Source: Candidatus Cloacimonadota bacterium
GTDB lineage: Bacteria > Cloacimonadota > Cloacimonadia > Cloacimonadales > TCS61
Assembly: GCA_021735645.1 (NCBI GenBank)
Contig: JAIPGP010000027.1
Coordinates: 1 to 40,161 of the forward strand
Length of the DNA: 40,161 nucleotides
Reading direction: 5' to 3'
Positions 16,981 to 24,407 of this stretch are shown piece after piece. Within the stretch, counting starts at the first letter, position 1. The number at the start of each line of letters is the position of its first letter. The notes under the pieces are model-generated. The model was not told where the DNA came from, made no database searches, and was given only the letters and a program-made list of their open reading frames with translations. Made by a program: the position numbers and the translations under genes.

Positions 16981-19101
16981 CTATTTAAGTAAGATCATTT
17001 TTCCGGTAGCAGAATCTGTAGCAGTAGTCAGGCGATAGAAATATACACCTGATGGAGCAGTTTGGGCATTCCAGGTAAGTTTATGCGGTCCTGCCTGATA
17101 ATGTTCTCTGCCAAAAGTTTTCACTTTTTGACCTTTGATATTATAGATATCAATCTTTACATGGGAGGGCTGATCAAGTTCAAAAGCAATAGCAGTCTGG
17201 GGATTAAAGGGATTTGGGTAATTACTTACAGACAGATTGCGGTTGACTATTTCGTTGTGATCATTATCAGAAAAAGTGAAGCGCACAGCAGCATACTGGA
17301 AAGTTGAGCCATTATTCAGACCTTGCTGTTTACTATGGAACGAGCCATAATCGTTATCATCCAGGAAGAAAAGGTGCAGGATTGATTCACCAGAGTAGGG
17401 ATCCCTTTCTATCCTGTCTCCCGGATAAACAAAGCAGGGTATCATTCCTTCCAGCTCTTCCACATAATTATCGCTTTCGGGATTAGCATTCATAAAAATG
17501 GGCTCATTCCAGGTCATTCCCCAGTCATATGAAATGGTAATAGCAAGTTCGGTTTTTGCTACCCAGCTCTCAAAGCCTGCTATTCCTTCATTAGCTTGTT
17601 TTGCATTGAGTCCATCTACCCAGACATACGCCATGACACCAGTTTCGGGATTACTGGTGAGATAATATTGATTATAATCAAAGGTAGATTCTTCATCAAA
17701 ATAAAAGATGGGCCAGTCATTAGCCCACATGGGCATATTATCATCATAGGTTTCATCATATATCCCATCTTCATCAAGGTCCCAGGGTTTCATGGGAATA
17801 CTGTCATTAGGAACTGCACCTGCGGGATAGACATCAGTAAAACTGAATTCTAAGGTATTCAAGTCAAACCTGAATACTTTTGGATAAATCTGGTACCAGA
17901 GTGGGCGATATAAACCCAGTTGGTCTGGGTCAATATCAAACAGGATTCCTAAAGAGCCGCCCCACACAACACAGTCACCATCTTCAGCAGGATATAAATT
18001 AAACCTGCCGGAATTGATCATAGTCTGATACACAGCTTCATAAGGCACAGTTGGAGAATTATCTAAATCAGAATAGAGATAATAAGTATCTCCACTTTCA
18101 GGGTCTATCCAAGTGGGATTATCTTCCTCTATCTGCATATCCTGGTAATATTCCACAAATTCGCCTTCGCCATAATTATCATTAACAAAACACATCAACT
18201 TATAGGGTTCTGTTTCTACATTAGATACACGGAAACCAGCAAAAATCAACTGGCTATCGATAACTGTCCAGGCTTTGAAGGCTCTAAGCCACTCTGGATC
18301 TTCGGCATTCCAGCTATCAAAAGTTGCAATTGTGCGATATGTCCATTCCAGGTCACTTTGCTCACTAAGGTCATTCTCATCAAAATCAGCATAGCATAGT
18401 ATAGGATTCTCAGAAGGATATCCGGCTGAGCCATCAGAGGGATTGGCATTTGATGCTATCACATATACACGTTGCTTGTCAGGGACAGGAGATGGACCGA
18501 TCTTAATTTCGGGCCACATAAATTCATCCTTTTCAGTGGGATCAGGAATAGGTGGATCATCAGAATCTATCAACTGGATAACAGGGTCTTTCCACAATCC
18601 ATGTCCCCCAATAATGTGATAAAGGTCATAAGTAACCAGACAATCAACAGTCTCTGGAGTTGATCCTACAGCAGCATGCCAGGTGGCAAATACGTTACCA
18701 GTCTCAGGATCTACTTCTGCATCACAATAATAGCCTACTTCTCCCAGTCCTGCTGATGATTGCACAATACCATTGGCATGGATGTAACTGTAATTTACTT
18801 CGCTGTTACCAGCCTGGTCTTTGACACGGTAAACGATATAAATACCGCCACCATGCTCTTCAGGCTGCAAGGCAACCGGCAAAGCACTATAGGCTTGAAA
18901 ATAATCAGCATAATTTGTCAGAAGTGGTTGTGGGGGAATTTCCCATTCCCAACCTCGAGTTTCTCGGGCTACTGGTCTGGTATTTGCTACTGCATTAACT
19001 GAATAGTCTGGTGTGGGATCGTTTGTGCGAATCGGCATTCTTTCGGCTATTGCGCTTAGGGCAAACACCAGCAACATACAGAGAAAGAAGAACTTTTTCA
19101 T
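16981..19101 (-). CDS. Secreted Asp-box protein with type IX sorting domain (paralogue 2)
   Basis: A 706-residue tandem paralogue of the gene at 14553, same length and collinear throughout, most residues identical in the body. The signal peptide is MKKFFFLCMLLVFALSAIAE. It has the same WEWEIPPQPLLTNYADYFQ start, an Asp-box SYDWGMTW (~550), the acidic loop DLDEDGIYDETYDD and the sorting domain NYPNPFNPQTAIAFELDQ...IYNIKGQKVKTF...SGVYFYRL...KMILLK. The sorting domain diverges from paralogue 1 more than the body does. ATG 19101 has AGGAGG upstream and its own promoter. The product should be surface-attached or released; partner and substrate are unknown. The two genes are separated by about 300 bp that includes a palindrome, so they are probably separate transcripts that arose by duplication. 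Confidence 0.82.
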   Translation of the reverse strand: MKKFFFLCMLLVFALSAIAERMPIRTNDPTPDYSVNAVANTRPVARETRGWEWEIPPQPLLTNYADYFQAYSALPVALQPEEHGGGIYIVYRVKDQAGNSEVNYSYIHANGIVQSSAGLGEVGYYCDAEVDPETGNVFATWHAAVGSTPETVDCLVTYDLYHIIGGHGLWKDPVIQLIDSDDPPIPDPTEKDEFMWPEIKIGPSPVPDKQRVYVIASNANPSDGSAGYPSENPILCYADFDENDLSEQSDLEWTYRTIATFDSWNAEDPEWLRAFKAWTVIDSQLIFAGFRVSNVETEPYKLMCFVNDNYGEGEFVEYYQDMQIEEDNPTWIDPESGDTYYLYSDLDNSPTVPYEAVYQTMINSGRFNLYPAEDGDCVVWGGSLGILFDIDPDQLGLYRPLWYQIYPKVFRFDLNTLEFSFTDVYPAGAVPNDSIPMKPWDLDEDGIYDETYDDNMPMWANDWPIFYFDEESTFDYNQYYLTSNPETGVMAYVWVDGLNAKQANEGIAGFESWVAKTELAITISYDWGMTWNEPIFMNANPESDNYVEELEGMIPCFVYPGDRIERDPYSGESILHLFFLDDNDYGSFHSKQQGLNNGSTFQYAAVRFTFSDNDHNEIVNRNLSVSNYPNPFNPQTAIAFELDQPSHVKIDIYNIKGQKVKTFGREHYQAGPHKLTWNAQTAPSGVYFYRLTTATDSATGKMILLK

Positions 19102-19251
19102 TACTCCTCCTAAGGTTTTTTATGTTCACACGAGTTCCAGAAAAGCTATCCCCAGAATACAAATCACTCTCCCGGTACCTGCATTATACCTTATTTTAGC
19201 TGCGACTCACATTTTATTAAGTTCTATCTACTTCTTTTTCTTTACATTAAT

Positions 19252-19280
19252 AATATACATTTCATTTTCTCGTTTGTCAA
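19252..19280 (-). promoter_or_regulatory. Promoter of paralogue 2
   Basis: On the minus strand TTGACA (19275-19280), a 17-bp spacer and TATATT (19252-19257). The arrangement is the same as upstream of paralogue 1, including the downstream TATAAT, the GGGAGAGTGA-containing leader and the RBS CCTTAGGAGG. Confidence 0.65.
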
Positions 19281-19318
19281 GTATTATATTTTTCCTGACA
19301 AATTTTTACTCTGAGATT

Positions 19319-19339
19319 ATAGGACTTATATGGTTTATA
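19319..19339. repeat. Degenerate copy of the ATAGGACTTATATG repeat
   Basis: ATAGGACTTATATGG followed by TTTATA, the same phrase as inside 21092-21122. It lies just after the stop of the permease gene at 19370. Confidence 0.45.
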
Positions 19340-19369
19340 CTTTTTCGCAGGCTTGACTAAGCCGGTGTA

Positions 19370-20077
19370 TTAATCGGGGATAATTTTGAGACAGTGACGA
19401 AGCAGATTATCCACTATTATACCTGCACAGCCCATGATGAGGATATAGATGAGCATATTTTCATACTGGAGCAGATATCTGAAATCGAGCAGGCGAAATC
19501 CTAAGCCATTTTTCACACCCAGCATTTCCACTGCGATCACAGTCGTCCAGCCTAAACCCCAGAGGATACGGAGCAAGTTTATAAACTGAGCTTTGAGCAC
19601 TGGGATTTCCACCAACGTAAAAATCTGCCAGGCATCAGCTCCACAGATGTGAGCTTCTTCGCGATATTCCTTGAGTACACTTTCATAGTTTTCAGCAGTC
19701 ATTATCACAGCGGGAAAGAAAAGTGCAGTCAGCAAAATAGCCGCAGCAGGTGCTTCACCGAGACCAAACCAGATAATAGCAATAGGCAGCCAGGCATAAG
19801 GCGAAATGTGACGGATCAGGTTAAGAGCAGGCATAGTAATTGCTTTTAGCCAGGGGCAGGAATAAAGCAGTTTGCCGATAAAGATAGCAGTTATCCAGGC
19901 GGTTAAGGCAGTAAGCGTAACGCGGATAAATGAATAGAAGAAATCTGTGAGCATGATGCGCCAGTCTATTTCCGGCTGCAAAACATTGCGCGCTGGTATG
20001 TTCAGACTTAGTAATAATCCGAAGATCATCAGTGCCAGGAATAATAGACTAAGGAATGATCTGGTGATATACTTCAT
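19370..20077 (-). CDS. ABC transporter permease, NitT/TauT type
   Basis: A 235-residue inner-membrane permease (BPD_transp_1 family). Hydrophobic segments include SLLFLALMIFGLLLSL, ALTAWITAIFIGKLL, AAAILLTALFFPAVIM, LLRILWGLGWTTVIAVEML and MLIYILIMGCAGIIV. The EAA loop that contacts the ATPase is EEAHICGADAWQIFTLVEIP (~140-160), with the conserved G and the I-P end. It overlaps the 3' end of the substrate-binding gene by 29 bp, so translation is coupled. The usual third component, the ATPase, is absent here; the next gene downstream is paralogue 2 behind its own promoter. The substrate is unknown: this family moves nitrate, sulfonates, taurine, and thiamine precursors. Confidence 0.85.
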   Translation of the reverse strand: MKYITRSFLSLLFLALMIFGLLLSLNIPARNVLQPEIDWRIMLTDFFYSFIRVTLTALTAWITAIFIGKLLYSCPWLKAITMPALNLIRHISPYAWLPIAIIWFGLGEAPAAAILLTALFFPAVIMTAENYESVLKEYREEAHICGADAWQIFTLVEIPVLKAQFINLLRILWGLGWTTVIAVEMLGVKNGLGFRLLDFRYLLQYENMLIYILIMGCAGIIVDNLLRHCLKIIPD

Positions 20078-20951
20078 CTTTTGTTACCTTTCTTGCCAGA
20101 TAGCCTTTTGCCAGCATGATCTCTGCTGCCTGCATTTCAAAATCTTTGCCGGTATCTTCCAAACCTGTAATGTATTTTGTGTGTTGAAGCGACAGAGAGG
20201 CAGTTGATTCATTTAAGCCATAGTTTTTTTGAGCAATTTCCAGATTTTTGGTGTAGTTTCTCCGCATCATTACCACAGCTTTATCAATATCTTTAAGAAA
20301 ATTTTGCACCAGCGTTGCTTTTGATTTTAGAGCAGTCTGCGAAACAACCAGATCACAACAGGGATGACTGGGGAAAGTATTACTGTACCAGTCAATAATC
20401 TCAAACTGTGATGGCAGATTGAAAATAGAGGGTACATAATAGCTGATGGCATCCACTTCACCCGCCTGCAGAGCAGCAGCCATATCCATGGGCGTACGAA
20501 ATGGTATCATTACCGGTAAGGTCAATTTCTGCTTAATGAATACCATTTCTGGAATGATCTCAAGCGTGGAATTTTTTAATACGCCCAAACGAACGGATTG
20601 CAAATCCTCTCGAGAATTAATAGGTTTTCTGGCAATTATGCCATCACTTTCTCGTTCCAGAAATGAGATTATCTTTACTTCTTTATTTTGAGAAACATCC
20701 ATCCAGGCATACGTGAAAGGCATAATAGCCAGATCAATGCGTCCGGCAACTAAAGCTTCATTAGTTTCCCAGCCGGAATGAAAGTATTGAAAATTCCATT
20801 CGGAATGATCTCCGGGAATTTGCTGAAGAGCATACTGCACCGGCAGATGGTTCATAGAGGGCTTTATCAAGCCAATAACCAGGGTTTCTGACTTCTGGCT
20901 GGTACAACTGCCAATCAGCAGACAACAGAGCAGTATCATGACGTATTTCAT
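20049..20951 (-). CDS. ABC transporter substrate-binding lipoprotein (NMT1/TauA-like)
   Basis: A 300-residue periplasmic-binding-protein type 2 lipoprotein. I chose ATG 20951 because AGGAGG lies at 20956-20961 and the sequence after it, MKYVMILLCCLLIGSC, is a lipoprotein signal with Cys16; the longer frame upstream runs through a terminator. The order of features fits the NitT/TauT binding proteins: an opening strand TLVIGLIKP, GRIDLAIMPFTYAW, a hinge with LQSVRLGVLKNSTLEI, and ALQAGEVDAISYYVPSIF. It captures a small solute and hands it to the permease encoded immediately downstream. Its mRNA leader contains a full terminator hairpin, which suggests attenuation. The ligand cannot be told from the sequence. 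Confidence 0.85.
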   Translation of the reverse strand: MKYVMILLCCLLIGSCTSQKSETLVIGLIKPSMNHLPVQYALQQIPGDHSEWNFQYFHSGWETNEALVAGRIDLAIMPFTYAWMDVSQNKEVKIISFLERESDGIIARKPINSREDLQSVRLGVLKNSTLEIIPEMVFIKQKLTLPVMIPFRTPMDMAAALQAGEVDAISYYVPSIFNLPSQFEIIDWYSNTFPSHPCCDLVVSQTALKSKATLVQNFLKDIDKAVVMMRRNYTKNLEIAQKNYGLNESTASLSLQHTKYITGLEDTGKDFEMQAAEIMLAKGYLARKVTKDEVYHQIIP

Positions 20952-20965
20952 CTTACCTCCTAAAT

Positions 20966-21004
20966 AAAAAAAAAGCCACACTGACCATAGCAGTCAGGGT
21001 GGCT
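20966..21004 (-). terminator. Terminator hairpin inside the substrate-binding gene leader (possible attenuator)
   Basis: On the minus strand AGCCACCCTGAC pairs with GTCAGTGTGGCT (11 of 12 pairs) around a 7-base loop and is followed by nine Ts (20974 to 20966). Four bases later comes the AGGAGG of the gene at 20951. No promoter can fit between the T-run and the start codon, so transcripts that express the gene must read through this structure. TTGACA at 21064-21069 (minus) could be the -35 of the leader promoter; the -10 is unclear. Confidence 0.7.
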
Positions 21005-21091
21005 GAGCCTATTTCTTAACTGATTTCTAATATTGGATACAGAAGTCAGGGAAGTAGAAATTATGTCAAGGAATTGAGGGGGGGGATTTTT

Positions 21092-21122
21092 TATAGGACC
21101 TATAGGACTTATATGACCTATA
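21092..21122. repeat. ATAGGACCTATAGGACTT repeat with inverted ends
   Basis: TATAGG at 21092 and CCTATA at 21117 form inverted ends, and the interior reads ACCTATAGGACTTATATGA. It is related to 16889-16926 and abuts the terminator of paralogue 3. Confidence 0.6.
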
Positions 21123-21157
21123 AAAAAAATGCCCTCTATCTTGCGATAGAGGGCATT
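21122..21157 (-). terminator. Intrinsic terminator of the TonB/PorV operon
   Basis: Perfect 13-bp stem: AATGCCCTCTATC (21128-21140) with GATAGAGGGCATT (21145-21157), loop TTGC. On the minus strand it is followed by a run of Ts (complement of the A-run 21122-21129). It starts 22 bp after the stop of the gene at 21179. Confidence 0.9.
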
Positions 21158-21178
21158 ATCAATCAATAAATGATCAGC

Positions 21179-23347
21179 TTATTTCATCAGGATCATTTTC
21201 TTTGAAGTAGTATATTTTCCGAACTTTGTTTTGTAGAAATAAACACCTGAAGGAACTTCAGAGCCATTGGCATTAGTACCATTCCAGGTAACCGGATGGA
21301 TACCGGCTTCGTAAGTATCGTCAACCAGAGTTCTGATCTTCTGACCTTTAACGTTGTAGATATCAATGGTTACGTGACCAGCAGTCTGAGTTTCAAACTG
21401 GATAGTCGTAGTAGGATTGAAAGGATTAGGATAGTTCTTTATCTGTAAAGGAACAGAAACAAGTTCAGTATCATCAGCGTCATGACCACCGCCTTCACCA
21501 AAATAAATACGCATGGCAGCATATTCAAAGGTAGAGCCATTATTAAGACCATGAGTTTGGCTGTGGTTTGAGCCATAGTCATTATCGTCGAGGAAGAATA
21601 AATGCACAATACCATAACCATCGCCATCATCTTCAATTCTGTCGCCAGGATAAGCGAAGCAAGGGATCATACCTGCAAATTCTTCTACATAAGTATCACT
21701 ATTTTCATTAGCATTCATAAAGATAGGATCACTCCAGGTTGCACCCCAGTCATTAGAAACGCAAACAGCCAGTTCTGGTTTAGCTACCCAGTCTTCATAA
21801 CCTTCAAACCCTTCATTAGCAGCATTAGCATATAAACCATCCACCCATAGATAAGCCATCCAGCCATTTTCATTATTGGTAGTCAGGTAATTTTCATTAT
21901 AATGGAAAGCACTTTCGGCATCATAATGAAAAATAGGCCAGTCTTCTTCCCAATTGGGGAAACCGTTAGCTTGAACACTGTCTAAAACGTCATCTTCATT
22001 AAGGTCCCATGGTTCCATTAAAATACCATCATTAGGATAATCTCCTGATGGATATACATCAGTGATATTAAATTCGTGAGTATTCAGATCAAAAGTGAAA
22101 GTTTTGGGGTAAATCTGATAGCCGGTAACCCAATAATAACCCGGTCCATCTCCACTGTCGAATGTGACACCCATATTCCCAGCCCAAGTAACTGCGCTGT
22201 TATCGTGAGTAGGCACAATGTTGAAATGACCGGTATAAATTATTTGCTGTTCAACTGGCCATGGGTCTGTCGGGTCAGCTGTGGGGTCTTCAATATTGGT
22301 TCTGTCTGAGTATAAATACCATTCTCTACCAGTAGGAATATAGGTAAATAGAGGATTTTCTTCGGGAAAAGTGCTTACTGAGTAGTATTCCTGCCAGTTA
22401 TCACCTTCACCATAATTATCATTAATCATGCAGAAAAGCTCATCTGGTTCAGTTGAAACATCAGAATCAGCGATTTTGTATCCCATGAAAATCAATTGAT
22501 TATCAATCACGCAGAAAGATTTAAAAGGGCGGTACCAGGTAGGGTCTGCAGCATTCCAGCTATCTAAGGTTGGAATTGTATTATAACTCCATTCCAGGTT
22601 ACTTTGAGCATTAAGATCATCGGCGTTGAAATCAGCATACATGATCATAACATTTTCTGATGGATAAGTTGTAGAGCCGTCATTTTCCATATGGTTGCTG
22701 GCAACACAGTAAATTCTCTGCTTTCCGGCTTCAGGAGAAGGACCAATGGCTAACTGGGGCCAGATAAATTCGTCATCTGCAGTAGGATCAAGGCCATTTT
22801 GAGCATCAGAGTCAAGGACAGTGATCACGGGGTCTTTCCAGAGACCATGTCCCTGAATAATATGATAAAGATCATAAATTAACAAACAGTCATAGGTGCC
22901 TGTGCCATCATCAAGAGCCACGTGCCAGGTACCAAATACATCTCCAGTTTCCTGGTGAACAATAGCATCCGGATAATAACCAACGCTTCCAATACCTTGA
23001 GAAGCCTGAACAACACCCATATTATCTACGTAAGTATAACTAATTTCGCTGTTTCCAGCCGCATCTTTAACGCGATAGATCATATAAACGCCACCGCCAT
23101 TCTCTTCTGACTGCAAAGCAATCGGAGTCTGGTTGTAGCATTGGAAATAATCAGCATAGTTAGTTAACAGGTCCTGGGGTGGTACTGACCATTCCCATTC
23201 GGGAACCTCTCTGGATGCAGTTCTTTGCTGTGGAACAGCTTTCATTGAATAGTCCGGGGTGAGAAAATCTGTCTTAACCGGGAAAATCTCAGCGCATAAG
23301 CTTACTATGAAAACCATAAGTAAACTGATAAATAATACCTTCTTCAT
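21179..23347 (-). CDS. Secreted Asp-box protein with type IX sorting domain (paralogue 3, operon cargo)
   Basis: A 722-residue, more distant member of the family at 14553 and 16981. The signal peptide is MKKVLFISLLMVFIVSLCAE, and AGGAGGA precedes ATG 23347. The family start is kept (WEWSVPPQDLLTNYADYFQCY), as is the Asp-box SNDWGATW (~555). The acidic loop is altered to DLNEDDVLDS. A GEGGGHDADD linker leads to the sorting domain (NYPNPFNPTTTIQFETQTAGHVTIDIYNVKGQKIRTLVDD...SGVYFY...KMILMK). Unlike the other two it has no promoter of its own: it begins 18 bp after the PorV/PorQ-like gene and ends the TonB operon with a strong terminator. It is therefore the likely surface-exported partner of that operon. 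Catalytic residues were not recognised; a beta-propeller fold is inferred. Confidence 0.82.
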   Translation of the reverse strand: MKKVLFISLLMVFIVSLCAEIFPVKTDFLTPDYSMKAVPQQRTASREVPEWEWSVPPQDLLTNYADYFQCYNQTPIALQSEENGGGVYMIYRVKDAAGNSEISYTYVDNMGVVQASQGIGSVGYYPDAIVHQETGDVFGTWHVALDDGTGTYDCLLIYDLYHIIQGHGLWKDPVITVLDSDAQNGLDPTADDEFIWPQLAIGPSPEAGKQRIYCVASNHMENDGSTTYPSENVMIMYADFNADDLNAQSNLEWSYNTIPTLDSWNAADPTWYRPFKSFCVIDNQLIFMGYKIADSDVSTEPDELFCMINDNYGEGDNWQEYYSVSTFPEENPLFTYIPTGREWYLYSDRTNIEDPTADPTDPWPVEQQIIYTGHFNIVPTHDNSAVTWAGNMGVTFDSGDGPGYYWVTGYQIYPKTFTFDLNTHEFNITDVYPSGDYPNDGILMEPWDLNEDDVLDSVQANGFPNWEEDWPIFHYDAESAFHYNENYLTTNNENGWMAYLWVDGLYANAANEGFEGYEDWVAKPELAVCVSNDWGATWSDPIFMNANENSDTYVEEFAGMIPCFAYPGDRIEDDGDGYGIVHLFFLDDNDYGSNHSQTHGLNNGSTFEYAAMRIYFGEGGGHDADDTELVSVPLQIKNYPNPFNPTTTIQFETQTAGHVTIDIYNVKGQKIRTLVDDTYEAGIHPVTWNGTNANGSEVPSGVYFYKTKFGKYTTSKKMILMK

Positions 23348-23365
23348 TTGTCCTCCTAAGATAAA

Positions 23366-24397
23366 TTAATATAACAACTTTATAGTAAAACGCTGTGGCG
23401 TCAACATAAACGACTCAGTAAGATCTCCATAATCAGAATATGAATAATCTAACATAACAATAAAAGAACTGGTGGGAATGATAAATCCCAGACCAGCGCT
23501 AAAACCGGCAGCATCATATTCAAACTGGTAACCGCTTCGCAGGCATAATTTACCAATTTTGTATTCAGCTCCCAGGTTATATGTTTCCTGACGGTCAACA
23601 TAGCTATCTAATTGCAGAGAAGCTATCAAATAGGAGCTATCATCATCAGAACGATATAAGTCACCTGCTAATCCAAGTGAGAAATTCATGGGAAGTTTAA
23701 AAGGCATTTCTTCTCTATCTTCATCTATCAAGCCATCGCCGTCATTATCAAGCAGATCAAAAACATCTTCATCGTAAAGCCCATCACCATCTTCATCGAT
23801 GTTAAACTCCATATCAGGGCCAAAATTTCTCATTGCCATACCAATAGTGATATTATTCCAGCCAGCGTTATAGAGAGTTCCTAAATCAACCGAAAGACCA
23901 TTTGCCGGGTATTCATCGAGTTCTTCGCGGATAAATTTACCAGTAATACCAAAAGAGAATTTATCGGTAAACTGATAGGAATAGGTAAGTCCAGCCGCCA
24001 GATCATAGCAATTGAACATCTCTCCAGTAGGCACCCAACTTTCTTCAGTGATCACTTCCATTTCCGGCATGTGCAGATAAGACATGCTAAAAGCCAGAAC
24101 ACCGAAATCAAAGTAGTGAGAAACGGCAAAATATTCATGCTGGATTTCAGCCAACCATTCGGTATGAGAATAGAAAACCTGGTTTTGAGTATTTAGCGAA
24201 AGACCAGCAGGATTCCAGTAAACAGAAGAAATGTCATCCGTGACAGCCGTATATGCTTCACCCATACCAATAGCTCTGGCATCAATTCCCAGCTTAAGAA
24301 ATTGAACACCTGCTGTTCCTACTTTGGGGAAAATTTCCGCCGAAAGCAACAGGGGCAGCAGAATAACTAATGCGATAATACAAATATATTTTTTCAT
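23366..24397 (-). CDS. PorV/PorQ-family outer-membrane protein with calcium-loop insertion
   Basis: A 343-residue outer-membrane beta-barrel of the PorV/PorQ (FadL-like) family; PorV itself shuttles type IX substrates to the attachment complex. The signal peptide is MKKYICIIALVILLPLLLSAE. The family opening is clear: VGTAGVQFLKLGIDARAIGMGEAYTAVTDDISSVYWNPAGLS (~26-68). Alternating amphipathic strands follow, ending in FTIKLLY with a terminal aromatic. An insertion at ~199-230 carries two loops, DEDGDGLYDED (201-211) and DNDGDGLIDED (217-227), of a calcium-binding type not expected in plain PorV. GGGGGTG precedes ATG 24397. It sits 10 bp after the 1027-residue protein gene and 18 bp before a sorting-domain cargo, which fits a role in exporting or holding these proteins. 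Confidence 0.85.
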   Translation of the reverse strand: MKKYICIIALVILLPLLLSAEIFPKVGTAGVQFLKLGIDARAIGMGEAYTAVTDDISSVYWNPAGLSLNTQNQVFYSHTEWLAEIQHEYFAVSHYFDFGVLAFSMSYLHMPEMEVITEESWVPTGEMFNCYDLAAGLTYSYQFTDKFSFGITGKFIREELDEYPANGLSVDLGTLYNAGWNNITIGMAMRNFGPDMEFNIDEDGDGLYDEDVFDLLDNDGDGLIDEDREEMPFKLPMNFSLGLAGDLYRSDDDSSYLIASLQLDSYVDRQETYNLGAEYKIGKLCLRSGYQFEYDAAGFSAGLGFIIPTSSFIVMLDYSYSDYGDLTESFMLTPQRFTIKLLY

Positions 24398-24407
24398 AAT
24401 TCACCCC

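Noticed and set aside
20981-21070. Plus-strand resemblance to a TPP riboswitch (GGTGGCTGAG...AACTGAT...GGGAA)
   Set aside because: Core elements are incomplete, and the orientation is away from the transporter gene; no plus-strand gene follows.
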